Shown here piece after piece: positions 33,185 to 41,883 of a DNA stretch of 60,351 bases. The stretch is from JBDROU01 sp043809745 [NCBI: bacterium] (lineage in GTDB: Bacteria; Elusimicrobiota; JBDRMW01), in NCBI GenBank assembly GCA_043809745.1, contig JBDROU010000061.1:1-60351 (forward strand). Reading direction: 5' to 3'. The notes under the pieces are model-generated. The model saw only the letters and a program-made list of their open reading frames with translations. It did not search any database and was not told where the DNA came from. The first letter of the stretch is position 1. Each line of letters opens with the position of its first letter. The position numbers and the translations under genes were made by a program.

Positions 33185-34786
33185 ATGAGATCGCACAAAA
33201 CATCAGCATCAATTTATATGATTTTAAGAACAGCATATGCTGCAGCGCTTTGTGCATTTTTATTTTTTACACCGCCATTACTTTTGGCCAAAGGAACCGG
33301 AGGTCAGCCCGGCCAATTTCTTTCCTGGGGAGCGGGTGCTAGATCTTTAGCTATGGGTAAAGCGTTTTTAGCTGTTTCGGATGATGCCTCAGCAACATAC
33401 TGGAATCCAGCCGGACTTACACAATTAGACAGAAAAGAGATAATGGCGTTACACGCCATATTATTCGCGGACACATCCTATAGTTTTCTCTCATATGTAC
33501 ATCCGACAGCAACCCTGGGCGTTTTTGGATGTAATTTTACAAGGCTTTTTTCAGGAGGATTCGAAAAAATTCAAATTAAGATTGACCCCGCGTCTCAAGA
33601 TATTGTAGAGTTAAATAAAATGGGGACTTTTGATAATGTTCAACAAGCATTAACGTTGGCATACGGAAAAGATATACTTGATGTGCTGTCTCTAGGGGTA
33701 GCAACAAAGTTTATACAAAATACTTTGGATACATCTTCAAATAGTTTTTTTGCTTTAGACACATCGCTTATGATAAAAGAACCATTGCCTAACTATAAGT
33801 TTGCGCTGTCGTTTCAGAATCTTTTAGCCCAGACAATGGGTGATTCTGATGATAAACTTCCGATTAATTTCAGGATCGGAAACTCATACAGAGCGCTGAA
33901 GGATAAACTCTTGTTAGCGCTGGATATCGATAAGAGTATGAAAGCGAATATGGGTTGGCATGTGGGTATTGAATATTGGCTAATTAAATTTGCTGCCATA
34001 AGGCTGGGATTTGAAGGGGAATCCGGTATAAGGGAAACCGCAGCCGGGTTCGGCCTTAAATACAGGGATTATGGATTTGATTATGCTTTTGCGCTGCATG
34101 AACTCGGTATGTCCAGCAGGATTTCGGGCAGCTGGAGGTTTGGCAAATCTGTAAAAGAAAGCAAGATGAATGAAGTTCGCTTACATATACAAAAAGGATT
34201 TGATGCATTTATAAAGGGCAACTATCTTATTGCTGTTAGCGAACTCACGCAGGCGCTAGATATTGATCCAACAAATAATGATGTTAAAGAGATGGCAAGC
34301 AGGCTGCAAAGCGTAATAAGTTATATACCAAGCGCAGCCGGTGAAACCGATGAGATAAAGTTAATTCGCAAAGGGGTTTCTTCATATGTTAATGGGGACA
34401 ATCGCACCGCTTTGAATGCGCTTCGTTATGCGTACAATAAGAATCCAAGCAATGAGAAGCTTCTTTATATGTTGAACAAGATCGAAGCCAATCTCGGAGA
34501 ATCCAAGACTGAGAAACCAAGGGTTAGTATCGCAGGATTTACATTGGTCGATCAAAAGATATATGATGCCAGGCAGGCTATGTATGAAGGCAAGTATGAT
34601 CAAGCTCTTAAGAGATGCCAGGAAGTATTGGATATTGAGCCTAATAATGTGACCTCGCTTGAGCTAATGGGTAGCGCGTTCTTCTTGATTGATCAGAAAG
34701 ATAAGGCGCGCGCAATCTGGGAAAGGGCTCTTGAGATAGATCCCAATAACAAAGTAATACCGGAGTTCTTGAAACAGATAAAATAA
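33185..34786 (+). CDS. PorV-like outer-membrane beta-barrel protein with C-terminal TPRs
   Basis: 533 aa. A signal peptide of about 35 residues ends near LLLA. The next segment, GAGARSLAMGKAFLAVSDDASATYWNPAGL broken over residues 48-78, is the signature of the PorV/PorQ (UPF0164) barrel family, and alternating beta strands continue to about residue 325. In type IX secretion, PorV is the outer-membrane shuttle that receives cargo by its C-terminal domain. From about residue 327 there are TPR-like helices: LHIQKGFDAFIKGNY, a middle pair, and a last pair ending ALEIDPNN. The TPR tail is unusual for PorV and would be periplasmic. It sits between a CTD-only protein and the FliF-FliG fusion, which supports a shared export function. 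Start ATG 33185 follows the previous stop by one base. Confidence 0.82.
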   Translation: MRSHKTSASIYMILRTAYAAALCAFLFFTPPLLLAKGTGGQPGQFLSWGAGARSLAMGKAFLAVSDDASATYWNPAGLTQLDRKEIMALHAILFADTSYSFLSYVHPTATLGVFGCNFTRLFSGGFEKIQIKIDPASQDIVELNKMGTFDNVQQALTLAYGKDILDVLSLGVATKFIQNTLDTSSNSFFALDTSLMIKEPLPNYKFALSFQNLLAQTMGDSDDKLPINFRIGNSYRALKDKLLLALDIDKSMKANMGWHVGIEYWLIKFAAIRLGFEGESGIRETAAGFGLKYRDYGFDYAFALHELGMSSRISGSWRFGKSVKESKMNEVRLHIQKGFDAFIKGNYLIAVSELTQALDIDPTNNDVKEMASRLQSVISYIPSAAGETDEIKLIRKGVSSYVNGDNRTALNALRYAYNKNPSNEKLLYMLNKIEANLGESKTEKPRVSIAGFTLVDQKIYDARQAMYEGKYDQALKRCQEVLDIEPNNVTSLELMGSAFFLIDQKDKARAIWERALEIDPNNKVIPEFLKQIK

Positions 34787-34852
34787 TGTTGTAGGTTTTA
34801 AAAAATAGGGGCAGGGGGAGATCATTCATAGCAAAATCCTCCTATTAAAGTC

Positions 34853-36667
34853 ATGAATGGTAAATTTTTAGAGCGGTTTCTTTTAATATTCTATCTGTCT
34901 TTAAGTTTTCCTCTTTTAGCATCCAGCGTAAAATCAGCTGCGACTGCAGATACTACTTTTATTGAACAACAAACTAAAATACAGAATGATATGGAAGTGA
35001 GAATCAAAAAAATCCTCGATCATATTTTAGGAAAAAATAAATCAGAAGTAATTGTGAGTGTTGAATTAGAAGTGAAGAGTGAAGTTACAGAGCAAGAAGC
35101 TTCTACCGGGCAGAGACAGCAAACCTCCCGTTTCACAAATGATTCATTTATACTGCCGGGACTCCCCAATCCAAAATCGGTAACGGGTGGTGATAGGCCA
35201 ACAGAGGAGTCTACGGCTAAATCACAGAAAGGCGCTCTGACCTATAGATATTTTCTTGATATAAAAAAAATGACGATTACGGTTCTTTATGATAAACGCA
35301 TAGCCCGAAGCCTTGTGACGAGGGTTGAAAATGCAATTCGAGATTCTCTTAAATTAAAGGATACAGACACGCTGGATTTTGTAAAGGCTGAATTTTCCAA
35401 TCCTTGGTCAGGTTGGATGGAGTTACTCTCTCCTTTACGATTACTGCTAATAGTATTAACTTTGACGTTTCTATTTTTTTTGTTTGGACCTGTAGCGAGT
35501 TTTCTTAAGAATTTGGTCCGTACTTTAAGGGATAGAGGCGGGACAGAGGTAAGCGTTGACTCAAAATTTGAAAACGCGCCAGGTGAAAATGGTGAAGAAA
35601 AAGCAGGCGGGGCAGGCGGCGCCTTATCACAGGCTGAGCTTGAGAAAAAAGAAGAGGAGGAAAAAAGATATAAGCCGTTTCGGTTTATTAATGAGGAAAA
35701 CTTAAAAAGATTAATATATCTGCTCAGAAAAGAATCCCCGGAAATTATAGCTCTTGTAATCAGTTATTTAAAACCTGAATTAGTAAAGGAAATACTTACC
35801 AGTTTGCCGGCTGAACAACAGGCTCAAGTTGCTCTGAATATGGCAACTATCAGGCAGATGACCCAGGATCAAGTAATAAAAATTGACAGCACCATAAAAG
35901 AGCGTATTGATTTTCTTGTTGGAGGATTAGATAGTTTGTTGAAAGTTTTAGATGAGGTAGATTATCACAGCAGAGAGAACATATTGAATTACTTAAAGAT
36001 GGAGAAACCTCAATTATACGAAAAAGTGAAAAAAGCGACTATCTCATTTGATGATATTCCAAATTTTCCAAATCAATCATTGCAGATAATTTTAAGAGAG
36101 TTGAAAACGGAGAGTTTGGCTAAAGCTTTAAGGGGTGCTTCACGGGAGATTACAGATAAAGTATTTACTAACATGTCTACGGGAGCGGTTAGTTTGCTTA
36201 AAGAAGAAATAGAGTATGGAAGAGCTCTTACAGATGATCAGATTGAGGATGAGAGAAGAAAAATAATTGAAGTAATTAAGAATTTAGAGCGGGATGGGAA
36301 GATTGCCATTCGGGATAGGCAGTTAAACAATCTGTTGGAAGGTGAAGAGGAGATTCCAGGTTCAATCTGGGAAGGCATTGCCGGTGAAGCAGTGGTGCCT
36401 TCATCAAGCAATCCGGAGTTCCCAAGCTATTTCCAGGCAGGGGTAGATGCATACCAGAACAGACAATTTGAGGAAGCTATACAGTATTTTAATTATTGTC
36501 TGCAAATCAATCCGGATTCCTGGGAGACGTATCAGTATCTTGGTACGGTATATTATGAATTAGGCTATACAGATCAGGCATTTGAGGCATTTCAAGCGGC
36601 ACTACAAATAAATCCAAATGACGAAAACCTCCAGAGCTGGGTTTCATCGCTAGGGGTAAGACCCTGA
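34853..36667 (+). CDS. FliF RBM3-transmembrane segment fused to FliG core and TPR pair
   Basis: 604 aa. A signal or first membrane helix (residues 7-25) is followed by a periplasmic part (about 43-188) resembling the last FliF ring domain: RIKKILDHILGKNKSEVIVSVELEV, broken around residue 60, then TVLYDKRIARSLV. A strong membrane helix lies at about 195-220. The cytoplasmic part (280-375) matches FliG middle domain (NLKRLIYLLRKESPEIIAL, LPAEQQAQVALNMATIRQMT). Residues 402-486 match the FliG torque domain (LQIILRELKTESLAKALRGA, MSTGAVSLLKEEIEYG). Two TPRs fill 520-604. Compared from memory with enteric FliG, the acidic torque pair is kept as EE, but the flanking arginines appear replaced by G and T. 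EHPQ is ESPE. FliF rings RBM1-2 and the FliG N-domain are missing. No other flagellar gene is near. Inferred: a rotor- or scaffold-like inner-membrane ring of a non-flagellar machine. Confidence 0.8.
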   Translation: MNGKFLERFLLIFYLSLSFPLLASSVKSAATADTTFIEQQTKIQNDMEVRIKKILDHILGKNKSEVIVSVELEVKSEVTEQEASTGQRQQTSRFTNDSFILPGLPNPKSVTGGDRPTEESTAKSQKGALTYRYFLDIKKMTITVLYDKRIARSLVTRVENAIRDSLKLKDTDTLDFVKAEFSNPWSGWMELLSPLRLLLIVLTLTFLFFLFGPVASFLKNLVRTLRDRGGTEVSVDSKFENAPGENGEEKAGGAGGALSQAELEKKEEEEKRYKPFRFINEENLKRLIYLLRKESPEIIALVISYLKPELVKEILTSLPAEQQAQVALNMATIRQMTQDQVIKIDSTIKERIDFLVGGLDSLLKVLDEVDYHSRENILNYLKMEKPQLYEKVKKATISFDDIPNFPNQSLQIILRELKTESLAKALRGASREITDKVFTNMSTGAVSLLKEEIEYGRALTDDQIEDERRKIIEVIKNLERDGKIAIRDRQLNNLLEGEEEIPGSIWEGIAGEAVVPSSSNPEFPSYFQAGVDAYQNRQFEEAIQYFNYCLQINPDSWETYQYLGTVYYELGYTDQAFEAFQAALQINPNDENLQSWVSSLGVRP

Positions 36668-36697
36668 GATTGAAAAACCCGTTTCTAACATAACCGG

Positions 36698-36775
36698 GAG
36701 TTTCCCCAGAATTTTAATGCATCTGCTGCTTTTATAGGGACTTTGCCAAGTTAAAAAATGAAATGGGGAAACTTC
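36698..36775. repeat. Imperfect inverted repeat in the fliFG-like/coiled-coil intergenic region
   Basis: GAGTTTCCCCA (36698-36708) and TGGGGAAACTT (36764-36774) are complementary at 10 of 11 positions around a 55-base loop. It has no T tract, so it is not a classical terminator. It may be a remnant of a small mobile hairpin element. Confidence 0.5.
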
Positions 36776-36820
36776 ATTAACATAACATATTATATTATTT
36801 AGATTTAATAGTTTTAGGTA

Positions 36821-36850
36821 TTGCTAAAGTTAGGTAAAATTTGGTAAAAT
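36821..36850 (+). promoter_or_regulatory. Possible promoter for the coiled-coil gene cluster
   Basis: TTGCTA (36821-36826) and TAAAAT (36845-36850) are spaced by 18 bases. A transcript from here would begin just before the terminator hairpin at 36884-36923. Confidence 0.35.
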
Positions 36851-36883
36851 ACGTACTGTAGTTGCTAATAAATGAAGTGAGCC

Positions 36884-36923
36884 GAGGAATGCCGTATTTA
36901 TTACGGTTATTCCTCTTTTTTTT
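36884..36923 (+). terminator. Intrinsic terminator or attenuator upstream of the coiled-coil gene
   Basis: GAGGAAT (36884-36890) pairs with ATTCCTC (36909-36915), and CCGTA (36892-36896) pairs with TACGG (36902-36906). Eight T residues follow (36916-36923). It ends 28 bases before the ATG at 36952. It may close the riboswitch operon, or attenuate transcription of the downstream gene if the promoter at 36821 is real. Confidence 0.75.
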
Positions 36924-36951
36924 AAGAACAATAACTTTAGATGGAGGATTA

Positions 36952-39900
36952 ATGGCAGATTTTAATAAGAAGCTTAAGAAATGGCTGAAAAATGAGGATG
37001 ATAACAGCAAGAACGAAAAAGAGATGCCGGAGAAGATTGCAGAGAGCTATATAGAAAACATAGAAGAAGTTGCTGACGCCAAGGAAAAGGTAGAGGAGGA
37101 GATGAAGGTTTTAGAGAGAAAGATACTAAGCGAACGTGAGAATTGGATCCGGCGAAACAAGGAAAAAGAAGAAGAAAGGATTTCACTTGAAGCGCAATTA
37201 GAATTAATTGAAAAGAGGGCGCTTGCTGATCGACAAAAACGCGAGATGGAACTGCGTCTTTATGAGGAAGAGGCTGTAAAGGAACTAAAGTGTTTGGAAA
37301 AGCAGCTTGCCTCGGAGACAGAACAGTGGACTAAAAGATTAGAGGATAAAGAGCACGAACTGAAAGATGAGTCCAATAAGAAGATGCTTATTGAAGCTCA
37401 ACATAAACTTGAAGAGGAAAGAATACGCAATGAGTACAGGCAGGAAATTGAAACACATAGAAAAGAATTAGAATCGCAGGAACGGCAGCTGCTTGAACAA
37501 AGGGCAACCTCATTGCAGAGATTGAAGCAATCCGATGAGATTAATATACAGTTGCGCACCCAGCTTTCTCTTAGAATAGCTCAACTAAAAGCCGAGTGGG
37601 ACGAACGAGAAGCCAGCGTAAAAAAGTCTTCAGAAGAGCTAGAGAACAAACAAAAAGAATTAGCAAAAGTGCTTGAAAGTAAAACGAAATCTTGGGCGCA
37701 GCAGTTAAGATTAAAAGAAACAGAAATAAGCTCCCTGAAAACAGCCATTGACCAAAAGAAAATGACCTTGTTAAGGGAAGAAGAGGAGATTGCAAAAAAA
37801 CTATTTGCAGAAAAGCAAAAAGTGTGTGATCGAATAGAGCTGTTAAGGAAGAGCATAATTGATGAGAATATAAAATGGGAAGAGATTTTGAAAATACGGG
37901 AAGAAGAATACAATCAGATAAAACTAAAACTAATGCTTGAGGAAACACAGGAAAAATCTGATTGGGAGAAAAGAAAGGCAGAGATTGCGGGTCTTGTCAA
38001 TAAGTCAAAAAAGAAGCTGGAGTTTTTAGAGCAAAAGATAAGAGAGGAAGAGGATAGATTTAGGATAGAGGTACAGAAAAAAGAAGAAGCTTTTGAAACC
38101 TTAAAGATTCAAGGGACATTGCAGGTTCAAGAGTTGGAAAATCAGCTTCAGAATAAACTTGAATCTCAGCATTCCGAAAAGATTAAGTTAGAGAATAAAA
38201 TATCGGATATGCAGAAGGAAATAGGTCAAAATAAAATTTACTGGGACAGCCAGATTACACTAAAAGATAACGAGATAAATGAATTTAAGAATAATCTTCA
38301 GCAATCTGTAGAAGAAAGCAGAAAGGAAAGGGAAGCAAATCTTAAAAATCTTGAATACGAAAAAGAAAAATCTGTTGCGCGCGTTAAAGAACTTGAAGAT
38401 GAACTTCTGCAAGAGAAGGTGCGGTGGGATAAAAAAGTCGAAGAGAAGGATAAACAAATATCCGATTTAGAGCACTTATTCAGAGAAGAGCAGCTTAAAA
38501 CTGAAAAAAAGCTGGAACAACTTGAAAAGGATTTCAATAAGAAAAACAAGCCATTGTTTAATCAGCTTGAAAGCATTCGAAATGAGATTTCTTTAATGCA
38601 GGAAAGATCGAAAATAATAGTAGAAGAAAAAGAAAATTGGGCCAGCTCGTTTAAGCTGCGAAGCGAACGTCAGGAATCAGCCAGGATAGCCCGATTTGAA
38701 GAACAAAAAAATACATTAGAATTAGATAAAAAAAATCTCGAGCAGCGCAGTCAGCAATTGTTGACGCAAGTTAAAGAGGGGATTGGTCATTATCAGAATT
38801 TAATAAAAGAAAGGGAAATTCAAATATATCAACTGCGCGAAAATGTAAAATCTACGCAAGAAAAAAACGAGAAGATAGTTGAGGATCTTATAAATGATCT
38901 TAAAAAAAGAAAGAAAGATTTCGAGATAGATATATCGAAACAAAATGTGCAGTTGGAAGAGGAAAATAAAAAATTTGATGAACTTATTGTAGTCAAAGAA
39001 AAGGAAAGGCATGATCTGGAAGATGAGCTTAATCAAAAGATAAAAGAACTCCAGGCAAAGCAGCAGCAGATGGAATCAGTCTGGGAGCGTGAAAAAAATG
39101 ATATAGAGAAGCATATAGCAGAATTAGAGAATGAGCGCATTGAGACTGCTAAGGAGTGGCAATCTAAATTATATGAAAAAGAAAACCAGATAAGGGAATT
39201 AACGGATCAACTCAGCAACGGAAATTTGCAATATCAAAAACAGATAGCGGCTGAAAGAACCACTTATGAACAAGAGATAAAACCACTTGAAGCAGAAGAA
39301 AAACGATTGAAAGAGGTTCTTGCAAGCCAGCGTGGTGATTGGGAAAGCAGAATTAAAATTTTAGAACAGAAGATTCATCTTGCAGTATCTGAAAAACGCG
39401 CTCAGGAAAAAATATGTTCTAAAATATTATCAGATTTAGAAAAACAAGTTGAAAATGAAAAAGACAGACTAGATGTGCAGCTCCAAAATCTTATTAAAGA
39501 GAAGGCGAAACTTTCAAAAGAAAATCAATCATTTTTAAGTGCAAAAAATAATGAATTAAATGCCAAGAAGGAGGAATTAGAGCAAAAACGCGAAGAATTT
39601 AAAGAGGATTTTGAAATATTAGTTAAGGAGCATAAAGAGTTGTTGGAAGAGTTAAAACGGTCAAATGTTAAACTTACAAAGGATTTAGAGGAAGCGCAAA
39701 AGCACTGGCCCGAGGCCGTCAGGAAAAAACAGCAGAATCTTACTGAAATACAAAATGAAATCTCTTTAATAGAAGAGCAAGGCCAGCGTGAGCAAATAGA
39801 ATATGATAGAAATATCCAATCAATTCAGTCTGCGTACAGCATAAAACTGACTCAAGAAAAGCAGGAGTTAGAGCTTATCCGTAAAGAGAGCGAGGAAAAG

Positions 39901-41805
39901 GCGGTATATTTTGATAATGAGCTAAAGAAGATTGAAGAGGATTATCAACAAAGTCAGCAAGAAATAGAAAATAAAATTGAAAAAGAGAGAAGATTGTTTT
40001 CTGACCATAAATCGGAATTGGAGAAAGCCAGAGAAGAGCTGCTAATAAGAGTTAAAGATGAGGAAACCCGAGGCAAGACAGAAGTCGATAAAAGAGAGAA
40101 CCAGATAAGAGACTTTAAGGAGCTATTTAACAAAAAACGAGATGATTGGGATGAAAGGAGCTTAAAGAATAGGAATTATCTAGATGGGGAGAGGAAGAAG
40201 TATATAGAAGAAGAGCAAAAGTTAAAGGATATGATTGTTCAAGAAGAACAGAGTGCAAGAAAATTGCTGAAACAGAAAGAAGATGATACGCATCAATTAA
40301 AGCTGTCATGCGAAGATAGATTGGCGCAATTAAGGATGGCCTTAGATGAAAGAAAAAGGGATTGGAGATCGGTTATAAAGCAGCTGCAAACTGACTTAAC
40401 TGAGCAAAAGGATTTTTGGGTTAAACAAAAAGAATTGTGGGCCGGCAAGATACAAGAAAAAGAGCAAATACTGCATTCTATCAAGGAAAGCTTTTCGCAG
40501 TGGGAGACTAAAAAGGTCGAAAGTGAGGAAAGGCAAAGAGAAGAATTTGAAAAAGAGATAACTAGGTTGAAAGAGGATATAAATACGCTGGAGTTGAAAA
40601 CTGAGAAGCAAAAGAATTATGCTTTGGAGCAGCTAAGCTTAAAAGAAAAGGAATTAGAGAATATACAAAGGGAATACAACGAGAAAGAGAATCAATTAAG
40701 GCAAGAGCATGGCGATATGGAGAAATCATTTGTAAAAGAGAAAGAGCAACTGGTAGCAGAAATTCAATCTTTGGATGATAAACTTAAAGAAGTTGGAGAG
40801 ACTCGAAACATTAAACTTAAAGCGATTGAAAGCGAGATAAATAGAGCCAACCTTGCGCTTAATGAAAAAAGAACACAAATTGAGTTGGAACTGAAGAAAA
40901 AGGATAGAGAATTTTCAAAATTAAAGATTCAATTTGAAGCAAAGAAAAGAGATATGGAAAAAGAGGTTGCAGCTGTAACAGGCAGGCTCAACTTCCAGGT
41001 GCAATTGAAGGATGAAGAATTGAATACTATTAAGATGCGTATAAACCTGCGTAAAGAACGATTGATATCTGAATGGAAGAGAAGAGAGGAGTCTTTAACC
41101 GGTATCATAGATAAATTAAAATCTGATTTAGAACATTCCTCGAATTTACATCAATCAGCGAGGAATGAACTCACTAAAGGTTATATTGTTAAAGAGAGGG
41201 AGTTGGCGTTGCTTAAGGATGAATTAACAGTTCTTAACGAGCAATTCGAGAGAGAGCGTGAACAGTATCAGGAAAATTATGAAAAGTTCAAAATTGATAA
41301 TTTATCAGGAACTGAAAAAGAACAATTTAGAAAAGAACTTGCGGTAAAAAATTTGGAAGTTGAGAATAAGCTCAAGCAAGGTGAGCTGAATGAGTTGAAT
41401 AATGAGTTGTTAAGTCTTGAAAAAGATATGAACTATGAACAAAATAAATCAAAAGAGATATTGAGGCTGGCTTTTGATAAAACAGAAAAGCTAAGGAAGG
41501 AATTTAGCAAAGAGTTTGATTCTTCAGTTTCTAAAAGGCTTCTTGTCTCTCCAGCAAAAAGAAATTTCGAAAATGGAATAAAATCATATCAACAGGGATT
41601 ATACGAGGAAGCCATAGCTTTATTTCAGAGGGCTTTGGATTTAAACGGAGATATTGTTGGTATACATCAATACATAGCATTGGCTTATCTCCATTTGGGG
41701 GATTTTAATAAAGCTATTCAGTACGGTGAAAGGGCTTTATTGCATAACCCGAATGATGAGGTGCTTTGCAGTTGGTTGGATGAGTTGAAGAGAAGAGATA
41801 AATAA
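36952..41805 (+). CDS. Very long coiled-coil protein with C-terminal TPR pair
   Basis: 1617 aa. ATG 36952 is chosen because GGAGG lies just upstream. A reading from 36862 would translate through the terminator hairpin. There is no signal peptide, so it is cytoplasmic. Nearly the whole length (residues 30-1510) is a Glu/Lys/Gln-rich heptad coiled coil. Single Trp residues sit in a recurring frame (WxxxLxxKExEIxxL). Hand-counted Trp positions 65, 126, 248, 309, 431, 492, 736, 797 and 919 show repeated steps of 61 or 122, with others near 30 or 90. The last 90 residues are a TPR pair (NGIKSYQQGLYEEAIALF, then NPNDEVLCSW) very like the end of the FliF-FliG fusion. A cytoskeletal, tether or scaffold role for the machine is inferred. 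No enzymatic domain is seen. Confidence 0.88.
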   Translation: MADFNKKLKKWLKNEDDNSKNEKEMPEKIAESYIENIEEVADAKEKVEEEMKVLERKILSERENWIRRNKEKEEERISLEAQLELIEKRALADRQKREMELRLYEEEAVKELKCLEKQLASETEQWTKRLEDKEHELKDESNKKMLIEAQHKLEEERIRNEYRQEIETHRKELESQERQLLEQRATSLQRLKQSDEINIQLRTQLSLRIAQLKAEWDEREASVKKSSEELENKQKELAKVLESKTKSWAQQLRLKETEISSLKTAIDQKKMTLLREEEEIAKKLFAEKQKVCDRIELLRKSIIDENIKWEEILKIREEEYNQIKLKLMLEETQEKSDWEKRKAEIAGLVNKSKKKLEFLEQKIREEEDRFRIEVQKKEEAFETLKIQGTLQVQELENQLQNKLESQHSEKIKLENKISDMQKEIGQNKIYWDSQITLKDNEINEFKNNLQQSVEESRKEREANLKNLEYEKEKSVARVKELEDELLQEKVRWDKKVEEKDKQISDLEHLFREEQLKTEKKLEQLEKDFNKKNKPLFNQLESIRNEISLMQERSKIIVEEKENWASSFKLRSERQESARIARFEEQKNTLELDKKNLEQRSQQLLTQVKEGIGHYQNLIKEREIQIYQLRENVKSTQEKNEKIVEDLINDLKKRKKDFEIDISKQNVQLEEENKKFDELIVVKEKERHDLEDELNQKIKELQAKQQQMESVWEREKNDIEKHIAELENERIETAKEWQSKLYEKENQIRELTDQLSNGNLQYQKQIAAERTTYEQEIKPLEAEEKRLKEVLASQRGDWESRIKILEQKIHLAVSEKRAQEKICSKILSDLEKQVENEKDRLDVQLQNLIKEKAKLSKENQSFLSAKNNELNAKKEELEQKREEFKEDFEILVKEHKELLEELKRSNVKLTKDLEEAQKHWPEAVRKKQQNLTEIQNEISLIEEQGQREQIEYDRNIQSIQSAYSIKLTQEKQELELIRKESEEKAVYFDNELKKIEEDYQQSQQEIENKIEKERRLFSDHKSELEKAREELLIRVKDEETRGKTEVDKRENQIRDFKELFNKKRDDWDERSLKNRNYLDGERKKYIEEEQKLKDMIVQEEQSARKLLKQKEDDTHQLKLSCEDRLAQLRMALDERKRDWRSVIKQLQTDLTEQKDFWVKQKELWAGKIQEKEQILHSIKESFSQWETKKVESEERQREEFEKEITRLKEDINTLELKTEKQKNYALEQLSLKEKELENIQREYNEKENQLRQEHGDMEKSFVKEKEQLVAEIQSLDDKLKEVGETRNIKLKAIESEINRANLALNEKRTQIELELKKKDREFSKLKIQFEAKKRDMEKEVAAVTGRLNFQVQLKDEELNTIKMRINLRKERLISEWKRREESLTGIIDKLKSDLEHSSNLHQSARNELTKGYIVKERELALLKDELTVLNEQFEREREQYQENYEKFKIDNLSGTEKEQFRKELAVKNLEVENKLKQGELNELNNELLSLEKDMNYEQNKSKEILRLAFDKTEKLRKEFSKEFDSSVSKRLLVSPAKRNFENGIKSYQQGLYEEAIALFQRALDLNGDIVGIHQYIALAYLHLGDFNKAIQYGERALLHNPNDEVLCSWLDELKRRDK

Positions 41806-41816
41806 AATTTTTATCT

Positions 41817-41844
41817 TTGAAAAAGAGTTGTTTGTTAATATAAT
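41817..41844 (+). promoter_or_regulatory. Possible promoter of the second coiled-coil gene
   Basis: TTGAAA (41817-41822) and TATAAT (41839-41844) are separated by 16 bases in the short gap between the two coiled-coil genes. Confidence 0.45.
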
Positions 41845-41883
41845 ATAAGACATATTATTAAAACACTATAATGGGGGACTTAA

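Noticed and set aside
33185-34786. Proof of a complete type IX secretion system
   Set aside because: Only PorV-like and CTD-like parts are visible; core translocon and motor genes are not in the window.
34853-36667. Ordinary flagellar fliG or fliF gene
   Set aside because: It contains parts of both, lacks RBM1-2 and the FliG N-domain, adds TPRs, and no flagellar genes accompany it.
36698-36775. Intrinsic terminator of the FliF-FliG operon
   Set aside because: The loop is 55 bases and no T tract follows; the hairpin at 36884 is a better terminator.
36862-36951. Longer N-terminus for the 1617-aa coiled coil starting at TTG 36862
   Set aside because: It would translate straight through the terminator hairpin and T tract; ATG 36952 has a GGAGG site.
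36668-36951. Second c-di-GMP or other riboswitch before the coiled-coil gene
   Set aside because: No GEMM hallmark (GGCAAAC, ACGCAAAGCC) or other aptamer pattern was found here.
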